Positions 1 to 9,126 are shown, numbered from the stretch's first letter. The stretch is 64,000 nucleotides of DNA from Alteromonas aquimaris (GCF_026183695.1 NZ_JAPFRD010000005.1:124001-188000), one strand, 5' to 3'. Notes: generated by a model from the sequence alone, not told the origin. Numbers and translations are program-made.

Positions 1-1
1 A

Positions 2-496
2 CGCTTAGGTGCACAACCTGATCAGGGCTATACTATTGCCGAACCTATAGATGCTGCGTCAGTCAGGGTCACGGCGCCGCGCGACCGGGGTCAACGGGTC
101 GGCTTTTTAGCCACCTTAGAAAATTTTCAGTTTGAACCTGCTGATGCGCCGGCCAGGGTAGTGATAAACAGTCGCACGGGTACGATTGTGATTGGGCAAG
201 ATGTGCGTTTATTACCCGCGGCCATAACGCACGGGGGGCTAACGGTAACTATCTCCGAGAACCAGCAAGTTTCCCAGCCTAATGCATTAGGAGAAGGGGA
301 AACCGTGGTGACGACACGTTCAATCGTTGACGTGGATATGAGTGACAGCAGAATGTTCAAGTTCGAACCTGGTGTTACCTTAGACCAACTTGTTCGCGCT
401 GTGAATGAAGTAGGGGCTGCGCCTGGGGATTTAATGGCGATCCTCGAGGCGTTGCGTCAAGCTGGCGCATTGCGCGGTGAACTGGTGGTGATCTGA
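2..496 (+). CDS. flgI: Flagellar P-ring protein FlgI, 3' end only
   Basis: This is the C-terminal 164 residues of the periplasmic P-ring protein, which forms the bushing around the distal rod in the peptidoglycan. The frame is open from base 2 with no start in the window, so the gene is cut by the left edge. Typical FlgI features are present: an [15 protein letters not shown] stretch, an [10 protein letters not shown] segment, the QVSQPNALG region and the terminal [31 protein letters not shown]. An internal GTG at 161 is not a real start, because the family match continues upstream. The stop codon overlaps the flgJ start by one base, as expected for the conserved flgI-flgJ pair. Confidence 0.96.
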   Translation, partial: RLGAQPDQGYTIAEPIDAASVRVTAPRDRGQRVGFLATLENFQFEPADAPARVVINSRTGTIVIGQDVRLLPAAITHGGLTVTISENQQVSQPNALGEGETVVTTRSIVDVDMSDSRMFKFEPGVTLDQLVRAVNEVGAAPGDLMAILEALRQAGALRGELVVI

Positions 497-1446
497 TGAA
501 CCTGAATCCTGCTTCTAGCCAGTTAGATATGGCGCGAAATGTTCACGACTTAGGCAGTGTCAATAAGCTTCGTGAAGCCATTGCTTCTGGTGATGATGAA
601 GTATTACAAGAAGCAGCGCAGCAATTTGAAGCTATATTTGTTCAGATGATGTTTAAGTCGATGCGAAAGGCACAAGAAGCCATTGCAGATGAAGACAGCC
701 CATTTAATTCAGAGCAGGTTAAATTTTACCGGGACATGCATGACCAACAGTTGGCGGCTGATTTATCTTCAGGAGGGGGCATAGGGCTGGCTGAATTAAT
801 TGTGCAGCAACTCGGTCAACAAGATAAAAATTTCACGCCAGCAAGCGTTATCCGCAATGACGGTAACATAGCTTCGTTGAACCATTCCCAGCGGGCGCAG
901 GTCAAATTAACTCAGGATAGGGTATTAGACTCAAACACAATGGGCACTGCAACGTCCTTTAAGGCGCCCATGTTTAACGACCAGCACAGTTTCGTTGAAG
1001 CCTTGTATCCTCATGCCAAAGAGGCGGCTGATATATTAGGTACGGATCCGAAAGCTATCATTGCGCAAGCCGCGGTTGAAACGGGCTGGGGTAAATTTGT
1101 TATTCATGATGCACAAGGCAACAGTAGCCACAACTTGTTTGGCATTAAGGCGAACAGGGCATGGGATGGAAAGCAGGCTGTGGTTGATACGCTCGAGTTT
1201 GAAGGTGGCGTGCCAAAAAAACACAAAGCAGCGTTTCGTGCGTATGAATCTATTAAGGAAGCTGTGCATGATTACGTTGATTTTATCCGCTCGCAACCTC
1301 GCTACAAGCAGGCTGTAGAAAATAGCGCGGACACGCAGAGTTATTTTAGTGAACTTCAGCAAGCAGGGTATGCCACTGATCCTCATTATGCAGATAAAAT
1401 AATGGCGGTGCTGAAAAGTGAAGCGATTAACGGTTTTATGCCATGA
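496..1446 (+). CDS. flgJ: FlgJ, rod-binding protein with peptidoglycan hydrolase domain
   Basis: FlgJ (316 aa) opens the peptidoglycan so that the growing rod can pass, and it also acts as a rod scaffold. Residues about 30-110 are the rod-binding domain (AAQQFEAIFVQMMFKSMRKA...). Residues about 155-310 are a glucosaminidase-type lysozyme-like domain, with the catalytic glutamate in the QAAVETGWGK segment. The two-domain form is usual in beta- and gammaproteobacteria. The ATG at 496 overlaps the flgI stop (TGATG), which suggests translational coupling. No own promoter is visible, so it probably belongs to the upstream flg operon. Confidence 0.97.
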   Translation: MNLNPASSQLDMARNVHDLGSVNKLREAIASGDDEVLQEAAQQFEAIFVQMMFKSMRKAQEAIADEDSPFNSEQVKFYRDMHDQQLAADLSSGGGIGLAELIVQQLGQQDKNFTPASVIRNDGNIASLNHSQRAQVKLTQDRVLDSNTMGTATSFKAPMFNDQHSFVEALYPHAKEAADILGTDPKAIIAQAAVETGWGKFVIHDAQGNSSHNLFGIKANRAWDGKQAVVDTLEFEGGVPKKHKAAFRAYESIKEAVHDYVDFIRSQPRYKQAVENSADTQSYFSELQQAGYATDPHYADKIMAVLKSEAINGFMP

Positions 1447-1478
1447 AATTTAACTAACGGGCAGAGGAGCAACTGATT

Positions 1479-3611
1479 ATGGTCCGTCCTGTCGATATGT
1501 TCAATATCGCTAAAAGCGGTATCAATGCTAGCAGTACTCTGCTACAAACAACCAGTAAAAATATTGCCAATGTTAATACTGAAGGGTATGTACGCGAACG
1601 CACCACCTTCGAGGGTGGAATTCTTGGCGGGGTAGGGGAACCTACCACCGAACGTGTCATCGATGTGTTTGCTCAAAATCAATTACGCCGCGATATTACC
1701 AAAGTGGGTGAGTTTGAGGTTTATCAACAAAAGGCGTCTGCCATTGATAATTTGCTTGCCAGCGATGCAAATTCGATAGCCCAAGGTCTCAGTGAATTTT
1801 TTGGCTCCTTGCAAACGGCGGCAGATGATCCTTCTAACTTATCCTCTCGCGAATTAGTATTGGCGCAAGGGCGCGATGTGTTAAGGCGTTTTGGTACGGT
1901 TTCAGATTTTCTTGAAGAGAAAGAGAAAGAGGTCAACTTGGAATTTACTTCCATGGTGAACCGTGCCAACGATCTGATTAAAAATATCGGCGAGCTTAAC
2001 AATGCCATTCAGGTAGCTAGCGGAGACTTCGGTTCAGCAAGAGAACCAACCACGCTAATGAACCAGCGCGACAAGTCTATCGATGAGCTGGCGGAGCTGA
2101 TGGCCATCGAAGTCAATGACAGCAAAAGTGAGCCTGGCTCGGTTAACATTAACTTGAAGACTGGTGAGTCGCTGGTGCTGGACGACGGCAGTTTCAATCT
2201 CATTGAAATCAGCAGTGACGCTGATTTAGGACGTAAACAATTACAACTTTCCACCGAATTTAGCGGTGCCAAGAACGATACTAAAATTAATTTGGGTGAA
2301 ACCAGTCTTGGCGGCCAGATAGGAGGCCTGTTTCGCTATCGTGATGAAATTCTAGCGCCCACCCAGCGCGACATAGGGCAAATGGCACTTGCTTTTGCCG
2401 ATGCGGTGAATAGTCAAAATAACCTGGGTATGGATCTCGATTTCCAGCTTGGCGGCAATATCTTTAATTTGCCGGAGTTTGTGGGGGTAAATTATCCCGG
2501 CACGCCTAACGGATTACCGGTCACTGGACGCGTCACTCCCGGCAGCGGAGAATTGATCACCGATGCCGATTATAAAGTGACTGTAACCAGTGTAACTGCC
2601 GGTGTACCCGACGAAGTGCAACTGGAAATGTTAAATAATGATGGTACACCCAAGATGGATGCTTCCGGAAATCCTGTGGTGTATACGGGAATAACGGTAG
2701 GGGCTGGTTTTTCTGAACTTCCTGGCGGGTTGGAAATTGATTTTGAGGCCGCCGGGGGTTATTCCGTGGGCAATGAATTTCTATTTCAACCCACCAAATA
2801 TGCCGCTGCGGATATTGAGTTGGCCACTGACCGGCCCCAGGACCTGGCATTTGCTTCCCCCCTTAGAGTTCAACCCGACAGCGACAATCTTGGGACGGCA
2901 ACCGTTAGACAGGTCACCGTTACTAATACCACCGTCGATCCTGCTTTAGGGGCGGATGCGTCAGCATTCGACGGAGCAGGGGGGATACATGGGGTTGCTG
3001 GGTCTCCCAGTGCCACCGTAGGCGCCCCGGCGGAAATTCTATTTACTTCGCCAACCGATTATCAAGTTTTAGATAGCGCAGGCAATGTCATCACGAACGT
3101 CAGCGGGGTATCTGACTATGATAACCTGTTGGCCCAGGCTGAAGCCTCAGGCGCAACCCCATCATGGCCAGCGTCTTTTTCAGCTTTAGATGATTACCCG
3201 GGTTACGATTTGAGTTTGAGTGGCAGTCCCAGAGCCGGCGATTCGTTTACGCTTTCCTATAATGCCAATGGTGTGAACGACAACACGAACGCCTTGAAAA
3301 TGATCAATTTACAAGATGAAAAGTTGGTGCAAGTCAGTAGTGACGCGTCAAATGAGCCTCGAACTCTGTTTGATGCATTTTCTTCAGTGGTAGGAAATGT
3401 TGGAGAAAAAGCTGCAAGTGCCGATATATCGCTAGAAGCCGCTGAAGCAATGAAATCTCAGTCGCAGGAATGGTTTGACTCAGTGTCAGGGGTGAGCTTA
3501 GATGAGGAAGCGGCAAACTTGATTCGCTTTCAACAAAGCTACGCCGCCGCCGCGAGGATTTTATCAACGGCTCAGGATATGTTTGAAACTATACTATCGG
3601 CAGCCAGGTAA
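1479..3611 (+). CDS. flgK: Hook-associated protein 1, FlgK
   Basis: FlgK (710 aa) joins the hook to the filament together with FlgL. The N-terminus (VDMFNIAKSGINASSTLLQTTSKNIANVNTEGYVRE) and the C-terminus (VSLDEEAANLIRFQQSYAAAARILSTAQDMFETIL) are the conserved coiled D0/D1 segments of this axial family. The middle, roughly residues 330-600, is a variable surface insert that makes the protein longer than the about 550 residues of enteric FlgK. A purine-rich GGCAGAGGAGC stretch about ten bases before the ATG supports this start. It lies 32 bases after flgJ and 6 before flgL, so the three are probably cotranscribed. Confidence 0.97.
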   Translation: MVRPVDMFNIAKSGINASSTLLQTTSKNIANVNTEGYVRERTTFEGGILGGVGEPTTERVIDVFAQNQLRRDITKVGEFEVYQQKASAIDNLLASDANSIAQGLSEFFGSLQTAADDPSNLSSRELVLAQGRDVLRRFGTVSDFLEEKEKEVNLEFTSMVNRANDLIKNIGELNNAIQVASGDFGSAREPTTLMNQRDKSIDELAELMAIEVNDSKSEPGSVNINLKTGESLVLDDGSFNLIEISSDADLGRKQLQLSTEFSGAKNDTKINLGETSLGGQIGGLFRYRDEILAPTQRDIGQMALAFADAVNSQNNLGMDLDFQLGGNIFNLPEFVGVNYPGTPNGLPVTGRVTPGSGELITDADYKVTVTSVTAGVPDEVQLEMLNNDGTPKMDASGNPVVYTGITVGAGFSELPGGLEIDFEAAGGYSVGNEFLFQPTKYAAADIELATDRPQDLAFASPLRVQPDSDNLGTATVRQVTVTNTTVDPALGADASAFDGAGGIHGVAGSPSATVGAPAEILFTSPTDYQVLDSAGNVITNVSGVSDYDNLLAQAEASGATPSWPASFSALDDYPGYDLSLSGSPRAGDSFTLSYNANGVNDNTNALKMINLQDEKLVQVSSDASNEPRTLFDAFSSVVGNVGEKAASADISLEAAEAMKSQSQEWFDSVSGVSLDEEAANLIRFQQSYAAAARILSTAQDMFETILSAAR

Positions 3612-3617
3612 TAAGTA

Positions 3618-4841
3618 ATGCGTATTTCTACAAATCAATTCTTCAATCGTAACTTAGATGCGATTATGGATAGCCAGCGGAAACTTGCTGATACGCAGGA
3701 GCAACTTTCTACGGGTAAAAGAATTAACCGGCCATCTGACGATCCAGTTGGTGCTGCGCAGGTGGTGAGATTAACTGAACAACTGGCAAATATTGATCAG
3801 TATAAAAAGAACAATGGACTTTTTATTAGTCGGTTAGAACAACAGGAAACGGTGCTTTCAAATATTAATGATGCCGCTGGTCGCGCTCGACAATTAATTC
3901 AGCAAGCCGGATCAGGGGTGTTGAACGACGCTGATCGCCGTGCCATAGGTTCGGAAATTCAGCAGATTCGTGATGAAGTGCTTGACCTGATGAATGCAAA
4001 AGATCCGTCAGGCGATTATATGTTTGCTGGCTTTCAGGCTGATAGCCCTGCGTTTAGCTTTAATCCTGCTGCTACCGGCAAAGCTGTACGTTTTGAAGGC
4101 GACAGCGGCACCAATTCCGTGAAGCTTTCTGATAGTGTTACGTTAAGAAACACTACAAGTGGCCAAGACGTATTTGAAAATGTTATCGCCCCGCAAGGTT
4201 TTTCGGTCACAGGAAGCGCTGGGGCGACCGTAGACAAATCCGATGTGGCTAATCAGGACGCCTTTGATAGCTTTTTTAATGCGAATTACGACGGTTTCAC
4301 CGCAGCCAATAATGACTTTCGTCTTACCCTGCAAGCAGGTAATCAGGTGCAATTGACGAATGTTGCCAGCGGAGCGGTTATCGATACAGTCGATTACACT
4401 GCTGGGGAACCTTTTACTATTCAGGGAATGAGCTTCACCGTGAGTGGAGCTGCTGGTGATACGGTCGATTTTTCGTTGAATAAACCCGAAAAGAAAAATA
4501 TTGCAGAAACCTTGCATGATATCTATACCGCCCTGGCTGTCGATGGAGTGTCAGGTGATACATTACGCAAATCAATCCAAGGGGCTATTTCTAGTATCGA
4601 TTCAGCCACCGACAAAATCTCGGCTGAAGTCTCTTCCATAGGTGGCAGACAAAATGTTGCGACGGCAGTATTCGAAACAAACTTGGACTTAGAAGTTAAT
4701 GTACGCTCCGCTCGGGCAAACATTGAAGAAACCGATTTTGCGGAAGCATCGGCAGAGTTTGCTAGACAGGAAACCGCATTAAATGCAGCGTTGCAAACCT
4801 TCCCTCGCATTTCCAGCTTGTCATTATTCAACTTTATCTAA
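3618..4841 (+). CDS. flgL: Hook-associated protein 3, FlgL
   Basis: FlgL (407 aa) is the second hook-filament junction protein. It shows the flagellin-like N-terminus (RISTNQFFNRNLDAIMDSQRKLADTQEQLSTGKRINRPSDDP) and a C-terminal helix ending in ISSLSLFNFI. The central region (about 150-300) is a variable domain. It starts 6 bases after the flgK stop. The last 18 bases are shared, tail to tail, with the convergent minus-strand sialidase-like gene, and I see no terminator hairpin between the two genes. This means transcription of either gene runs into the end of the other. Confidence 0.96.
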   Translation: MRISTNQFFNRNLDAIMDSQRKLADTQEQLSTGKRINRPSDDPVGAAQVVRLTEQLANIDQYKKNNGLFISRLEQQETVLSNINDAAGRARQLIQQAGSGVLNDADRRAIGSEIQQIRDEVLDLMNAKDPSGDYMFAGFQADSPAFSFNPAATGKAVRFEGDSGTNSVKLSDSVTLRNTTSGQDVFENVIAPQGFSVTGSAGATVDKSDVANQDAFDSFFNANYDGFTAANNDFRLTLQAGNQVQLTNVASGAVIDTVDYTAGEPFTIQGMSFTVSGAAGDTVDFSLNKPEKKNIAETLHDIYTALAVDGVSGDTLRKSIQGAISSIDSATDKISAEVSSIGGRQNVATAVFETNLDLEVNVRSARANIEETDFAEASAEFARQETALNAALQTFPRISSLSLFNFI

Positions 4842-5795
4842 ATATTTTCTAAGGTCATCAATTTTGGCTATATAGACTCGCGTTTCGTCGTCTACATGGC
4901 CAGAATAGTACGATAAGAAACACGACTCTTTATATAAAACGATTCCCGGATAACTATTGTCCGCTGCACTGGGTAAGGTGAGTAAGTGGGTTAGCTTTCC
5001 CTTCTTTAGTGCCAAATGCCAGAGTGCCGTTTTGGGTTGGTTACCCTGCCAAATTCTTCCTGCTACCAAGGCTGACTCTTCTGAAAGGGGCTTCATTACG
5101 GGCCCGCCAATGTAAGTATGCAAATCCTGCCATTGCCATTTTGTATAAGGAGGCAATGCATATCCAAGCTGGGCGCTATAGCTATCGGCATCACGTCTAA
5201 CTAACGCCCACATAGCTCCATTTGGGTCAAACATCAGATCACTTTCATTGGGGTAACCCAATTTGTGATCCCGCATCGATAAGGCATGGGATTTACGCAA
5301 GTACATTGATTTACGCGGATGGCCTGCGTATAGATCCACTCTGTTTTGCTGACGATTATAAGCGAAACCATAAGCCTGGTGTTGGCGCCATCTGATCCGC
5401 CACAACCACCACCCGTCAGGACCGAAAAAATGGGGTGATGACCAGGTTAGGCCATTATCACTAAACCAGCTTACCCACCGCGTGCTAGAACACGATTGCG
5501 GTGTGGCATTGAAACGGGCAAAAGCCAACAGATGGATACGACCAGACTCATCAACACTAAGCTTAGGATCGCGAAGATCACAATTAGGAAAGGAGAGATG
5601 TTGACGAGAGGCAACCTTCAAGCCCCGGTTGAGAACGGATATTTCGATGCGACCATCTCCACTGACATGGTTAGTCGCCTGACGATAGCAACACACTAAA
5701 TTATCCCCAACGTGTAGTAAATCTGTAAACGCACTATGACGAGCCGAGCTTGAAACGCGTATTGGCTTAATTAAATTTGAACTTTTTTGAGTCAT
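4824..5795 (-). CDS. Sialidase-superfamily beta-propeller protein, function unknown
   Basis: This 323-residue protein is the only minus-strand gene in the window. Residues 111-118 (FSDNGLTW) match the D-x-G-x-T-W core of the Asp-box of sialidases/BNR propellers, with Phe in place of the usual first Ser. Other blade-like pieces recur (GRIHLLAFARF, PNGAMWALVRRD, SALVAGRIW). An early YRQ at residue 37 could correspond to the sialidase Arg motif, but a canonical RIP motif and full Arg triad are not evident. No signal peptide is seen, so it is probably cytoplasmic. It lies between flgL and the flagellin array, in a cluster that makes a sialic-acid-like sugar, so a role on nonulosonate glycans is tempting but unproven. 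Only a single Asp-box is clear. Confidence 0.72.
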   Translation of the reverse strand: MTQKSSNLIKPIRVSSSARHSAFTDLLHVGDNLVCCYRQATNHVSGDGRIEISVLNRGLKVASRQHLSFPNCDLRDPKLSVDESGRIHLLAFARFNATPQSCSSTRWVSWFSDNGLTWSSPHFFGPDGWWLWRIRWRQHQAYGFAYNRQQNRVDLYAGHPRKSMYLRKSHALSMRDHKLGYPNESDLMFDPNGAMWALVRRDADSYSAQLGYALPPYTKWQWQDLHTYIGGPVMKPLSEESALVAGRIWQGNQPKTALWHLALKKGKLTHLLTLPSAADNSYPGIVLYKESCFLSYYSGHVDDETRVYIAKIDDLRKYLDKVE

Positions 5796-5826
5796 GAAAA
5801 ATTGATTTAAGACAGTGGGTTAGAAA

Positions 5827-5855
5827 AGTATAGGTAACATCTCGAGGCTTTTCTA
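5827..5855 (-). promoter_or_regulatory. Possible sigma-70 promoter for the sialidase-like gene
   Basis: On the minus strand, TAGAAA and TATACT are separated by 17 bases and end about 30 bases before the ATG of the sialidase-like gene. The -10 is good and the -35 is poor, so this is a weak call. It would fire divergently from the first flagellin promoter. Confidence 0.28.
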
Positions 5856-5876
5856 AAATAATTTTAATTTTTTTGT

Positions 5877-5903
5877 TAAAGGAAATTTTTCATTTGGCGA
5901 TAA
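5877..5903 (+). promoter_or_regulatory. Sigma-28 (FliA) promoter of flagellin 1
   Basis: TAAAGGAA, an 11-base spacer and GGCGATAA fit the FliA consensus (TAAAGTTT-N11-GCCGATAA) closely. It lies about 120 bases before the flagellin 1 ATG. The same layout recurs before flagellins 2, 4 and 5. Confidence 0.85.
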
Positions 5904-5983
5904 ATATGTCGAGAGAGCCAGGTTATCAGATCACAGACAGGATCTTGATAGCGCATAAGTAGTAACACCGGTTATCCGGTATT

Positions 5984-5997
5984 CCGACCTCCGTCGG
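5984..5997 (+). promoter_or_regulatory. Leader hairpin before flagellin 1
   Basis: CCGAC and GTCGG pair around a CTCC loop, 16 bases ahead of the GGAGAG ribosome site. A second small palindrome (CCGG-TTAT-CCGG) lies just upstream. Both structures are kept in the flagellin 2 leader, although other leader bases differ. Confidence 0.45.
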
Positions 5998-6024
5998 TTG
6001 AGAGTTGTAGTTGGAGAGATCCCT

Positions 6025-6855
6025 ATGTCTATGTTTGTAAACACTAACGTTTCAGCGTTAAACGCTCAGCGTCAATTGTTCGATACCAGTAATTCATTGA
6101 ACACGTCGTTCGAGCGCCTATCTTCAGGTTTCCGTATTAACAGTGCATCAGACGATGCAGCTGGTTTGCAGATTTCTGACCGTATGACATCACAAATCCA
6201 GGGTTTGAATCAGGCAGTACGAAATGCAAATGATGCTATTTCATTGTCTCAGACAGCGGAAGGTGCGTTAGACGAAACCACTAACTCACTGCAGCGTATG
6301 CGTCAGTTAGCGATTCAATCACAAAACGGTATTAACTCAAGTGAAGACCGTGCTGCATTGCAGAAAGAAGTGGCAGCACTTCAGTCTGAAATGTCACGTA
6401 CTGCTACCGATACAGAGTTTAACGGTGTCAATATTCTAAGCGGAAGTTTTTCAGCCGATTTCCAGGTTGGAGCAAATTCTGGTCAGACAATCAAAGTTGA
6501 GTTAACAAAAGCCGGTGGTTTCGGAGCTTCCGGTCTTGGTGTAAATGCATCTAGTGTTGATATCAGTACGTCAGCCGGTGCAGCCGCGGCATTAACTGCC
6601 ATTGATGCAGCTATTTCTACGATTGGCGGCACGCGCGCAGATTTGGGTGCGTTGCAAAACCGTTTCCAATCCACTATCCGTAACCTGAGTAATGTGGCAG
6701 AAAATGTATCAGCAGCACGTTCGCGTATTCGTGATACTGACTTTGCTTCTGAAACAGCAGAACTGACACGTAATCAGATCTTGCAGCAGGCGAGTACGTC
6801 TATTCTGGCTCAGGCCAAGCAGCGTCCTCAGTCAGCATTGTCATTGTTGGGTTAA
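6025..6855 (+). CDS. Flagellin 1 (polar filament subunit)
   Basis: This is a 276-residue flagellin with conserved D0/D1 ends: [17 protein letters not shown] at the start and [27 protein letters not shown] at the end. The middle is short, so there is little surface domain. I start it at the ATG at 6025, behind GGAGAG at 6013-6018, because the protein then begins like flagellins 4 and 5. A TTG at 5998 in frame would add nine residues that lie in the leader hairpin. The protein is identical to flagellin 2, while the DNA differs at scattered synonymous sites. Its own sigma-28 promoter and terminator make it a single-gene unit. Ser/Thr residues in the central part would be the likely glycan sites. 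Confidence 0.96.
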   Translation: MSMFVNTNVSALNAQRQLFDTSNSLNTSFERLSSGFRINSASDDAAGLQISDRMTSQIQGLNQAVRNANDAISLSQTAEGALDETTNSLQRMRQLAIQSQNGINSSEDRAALQKEVAALQSEMSRTATDTEFNGVNILSGSFSADFQVGANSGQTIKVELTKAGGFGASGLGVNASSVDISTSAGAAAALTAIDAAISTIGGTRADLGALQNRFQSTIRNLSNVAENVSAARSRIRDTDFASETAELTRNQILQQASTSILAQAKQRPQSALSLLG

Positions 6856-6871
6856 TACTTATCTTGATATT

Positions 6872-6896
6872 GGAAGAAGCCTGGAGGTAGTGAGAG
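6872..6896 (+). repeat. 25-base repeat, copy 1
   Basis: This segment after flagellin 1 recurs at 10497-10521 with one mismatch (core GCCWGGAGGTAGTGAGAG). It does not recur after the other flagellins. Its function is unknown. Confidence 0.5.
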
Positions 6897-6930
6897 TACA
6901 GCCGGATTTTATTCCCCTAATCAATACCAA

Positions 6931-6956
6931 AAGCCGGGTTTAGCCCGGCTTTTTTA
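6931..6956 (+). terminator. Rho-independent terminator after flagellin 1
   Basis: AAGCCGGG and CCCGGCTT pair around TTTAG and are followed by a T-run. From here to the next promoter at 7094 the sequence is AT-rich and I see no gene. Confidence 0.88.
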
Positions 6957-7093
6957 TAGCTTTTCAGTGAGATACGAGGGAATTGTTAGTGTATAACAGC
7001 CTATACCTATGTATGAAAAGTTACGAAAATAAGTGTTAAGTGGTTAAATTTTGATTAATTGCTTAAAAAAGTCAATTTCTATAACTTTTTTAC

Positions 7094-7120
7094 TAAAGGA
7101 TATTTTTCCAACGTCGATAA
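7094..7120 (+). promoter_or_regulatory. Sigma-28 promoter of flagellin 2
   Basis: TAAAGGAT, 11 bases and GTCGATAA match the FliA consensus. It lies about 120 bases upstream of the ATG, the same distance as for flagellin 1. Confidence 0.85.
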
Positions 7121-7199
7121 ATACACTGAGAGAGCCAGGTTATCAGATCCAAAAAGAGGTCTCGATAACACTTATTTAATAATGCCGGTAATCCGGTTC

Positions 7200-7213
7200 C
7201 CGACCTCCGTCGG
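7200..7213 (+). promoter_or_regulatory. Leader hairpin before flagellin 2
   Basis: The same CCGAC-CTCC-GTCGG hairpin as in the flagellin 1 leader, again just ahead of the ribosome site and preceded by CCGG-TAAT-CCGG. Confidence 0.45.
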
Positions 7214-7240
7214 TTGAGAGTTGTAGTTGGAGAGATCCCT

Positions 7241-8071
7241 ATGTCTATGTTTGTAAACACTAACGTTTCAGCGTTAAACGCTCAACGTCAATTGTTCGAT
7301 ACCAGTAATTCATTGAACACGTCTTTTGAGCGTCTATCTTCAGGTTTCCGCATCAACAGTGCATCAGACGATGCCGCTGGTTTGCAGATTTCTGACCGTA
7401 TGACATCACAAATCCAGGGTTTGAATCAGGCAGTACGAAATGCAAATGATGCTATTTCATTGTCTCAGACAGCGGAAGGTGCGTTAGACGAAACCACTAA
7501 CTCACTGCAGCGTATGCGTCAGTTAGCGATTCAATCACAAAACGGTATTAACTCAAGTGAAGACCGTGCTGCATTGCAGAAAGAAGTGGCAGCACTTCAG
7601 TCTGAAATGTCACGTACTGCTACCGATACAGAGTTTAACGGTGTCAATATTCTAAGCGGAAGTTTTTCAGCCGATTTCCAGGTTGGAGCAAATTCCGGCC
7701 AGACCATCAAAGTTGAGTTAACAAAAGCAGGTGGTTTCGGAGCTTCCGGTCTTGGTGTAAATGCATCTAGTGTTGATATCAGCACATCAGCCGGTGCAGC
7801 CGCGGCATTAACTGCCATTGATGCAGCTATTTCTACGATTGGCGGCACGCGCGCAGATTTGGGTGCGTTGCAAAACCGTTTCCAATCCACTATCCGTAAC
7901 CTGAGTAATGTGGCAGAAAATGTATCAGCAGCACGTTCGCGTATTCGTGATACTGACTTTGCTTCTGAAACAGCAGAACTGACACGTAATCAGATCTTGC
8001 AGCAAGCGAGTACGTCTATTCTTGCTCAGGCCAAACAGCGTCCTCAGTCAGCATTGTCGCTCTTAGGTTAA
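7241..8071 (+). CDS. Flagellin 2, protein identical to flagellin 1
   Basis: This 276-residue flagellin has exactly the same amino-acid sequence as flagellin 1. The DNA has a run of about 300 identical bases in the middle (near 7385-7695), with synonymous changes clustered toward the two ends. That is the pattern left by a recent duplication or gene conversion. The ATG at 7241 follows GGAGAG at the usual distance, and a TTG at 7214 is a less likely start. It has its own sigma-28 promoter. The hairpin downstream has lost its T-run, so transcription may continue into flagellin 3. Confidence 0.96.
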   Translation: MSMFVNTNVSALNAQRQLFDTSNSLNTSFERLSSGFRINSASDDAAGLQISDRMTSQIQGLNQAVRNANDAISLSQTAEGALDETTNSLQRMRQLAIQSQNGINSSEDRAALQKEVAALQSEMSRTATDTEFNGVNILSGSFSADFQVGANSGQTIKVELTKAGGFGASGLGVNASSVDISTSAGAAAALTAIDAAISTIGGTRADLGALQNRFQSTIRNLSNVAENVSAARSRIRDTDFASETAELTRNQILQQASTSILAQAKQRPQSALSLLG

Positions 8072-8140
8072 TACCTGACGAGTAACGGGTTGGGGCTATT
8101 CGCCATGTTGAAGGCCTTAGCTTTTGTTGACTTTGCCAGT

Positions 8141-8159
8141 AGCCGGGGAGTACCCGGCT
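8141..8159 (+). terminator. Decayed terminator hairpin after flagellin 2
   Basis: AGCCGGG and CCCGGCT pair around GAGTA, almost the same stem as the flagellin 1 terminator. The following bases (TATTGGATTT) no longer form a continuous T-run. Termination is probably leaky. Confidence 0.5.
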
Positions 8160-8288
8160 TATTGGATTTAAAGTGTGTTTATACTTTTCTTCGTTATCGA
8201 CTAGCGTGGTTAAGTAATAGAAAGTAGCGGCGAGAATCCGCAAAAATTTACCTTCACGTTAAAAAAGTACCAAAGCGAGTTGACGCGT

Positions 8289-9107
8289 ATGTTTGTTAAC
8301 ACGAATGTTTCTGCATTAAATGCTCAACGGCAATTGTTTGATACGAGCAATGCCCTCAGTACATCCTTTGAGCGGCTTTCGTCCGGGTTTCGCATTAATA
8401 GTGCGGCGGATGATGCAGCAGGCCTACAAATTTCAGATCGCATGACCTCCCAGGTTCAAGGGCTGAAGCAGGCAGTGAGAAACGCCAATGATGCTATCTC
8501 AATTTCCCAGACAGCTGAAGGCGCTCTTGACGAAACCACTACCAGTTTGCAGCGCATCCGACAGTTGGCTATCCAATCGCAAAGCGGTATTAATACCGAT
8601 GCTGATCGTGAAGCACTACAAAAGGAAGTGGCGGCTTTAAAAACTGAAATTTCACGTATTGGCTCGTATACTGAATTTAATGGTGTGAGTATTCTTAAAG
8701 GCGACTTCGCGGTTGATTTTCAGATAGGGGCAAATAGCGGCCAGACTATTAAAGTTGAGTTGTCGCAAAATGGTGGCTATGGGGCTTCTGGACTCGGTGT
8801 TGGTGCGGTAGATATCAGCACGTCGGCAGGTGCGGCTGCTGCATTAACTGCAATTGACAGTGCAATTTCCACTATCGGATCCACCAGAGCCGATCTGGGG
8901 GCGTTACAGAACCGTTTCCAATCAACTATCCGCAATTTAAGTAATGTCGCAGAAAATGTATCATCAGCGAGATCTCGTATTCGGGATACTGACTTTGCCG
9001 CTGAGACAGCAGAATTGACACGTAATCAGATTTTGCAACAGGCGAGTACGTCAGTTCTTGCACAGGCTAAGCAACGCCCGCAATCGGCCCTGTCATTATT
9101 GGGTTAA
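8289..9107 (+). CDS. Flagellin 3, no visible promoter or ribosome site
   Basis: This flagellin (272 aa from the ATG at 8289, or 275 from a TTG at 8280) keeps the standard ends ([15 protein letters not shown]... and ...[18 protein letters not shown]) and is full length. It differs from its neighbours in the middle ([32 protein letters not shown]). The 217 bases upstream have no sigma-28 match, and neither start has a convincing Shine-Dalgarno sequence. Expression would depend on read-through from flagellin 2. It may be a weakly expressed variant subunit or a sequence donor for recombination. The reading frame is intact, so it is not a pseudogene by sequence. Confidence 0.92.
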   Translation: MFVNTNVSALNAQRQLFDTSNALSTSFERLSSGFRINSAADDAAGLQISDRMTSQVQGLKQAVRNANDAISISQTAEGALDETTTSLQRIRQLAIQSQSGINTDADREALQKEVAALKTEISRIGSYTEFNGVSILKGDFAVDFQIGANSGQTIKVELSQNGGYGASGLGVGAVDISTSAGAAAALTAIDSAISTIGSTRADLGALQNRFQSTIRNLSNVAENVSSARSRIRDTDFAAETAELTRNQILQQASTSVLAQAKQRPQSALSLLG

Positions 9108-9126
9108 TCGCCAACAGAATAGTTAA

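Noticed and set aside
1061..1318. A plus-strand frame within flgJ
   Set aside because: It is out of frame with the clear glucosaminidase domain of FlgJ and has no supporting features.
4143..4517. A 124-codon minus-strand frame inside flgL
   Set aside because: It fully overlaps a conserved axial protein gene and its translation looks like no protein family.
5998..6024. TTG starts that lengthen flagellins 1 and 2 by nine residues (also at 7214)
   Set aside because: The extra residues lie in the leader hairpin and the ribosome site. The ATG behind GGAGAG gives the usual MSMFVNTN start.
6483..6674. Minus-strand open frames inside the flagellin genes
   Set aside because: They recur in each copy at the same place because the flagellins are alike. 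They have no ribosome site or protein family features and are shadows.
8180..8215. A sigma-28 promoter before flagellin 3 (TAAAGTGT near 8169)
   Set aside because: The -10 box would need to start 11 bases later, where the sequence is TCTTCGTT, which does not match GCCGATAA.
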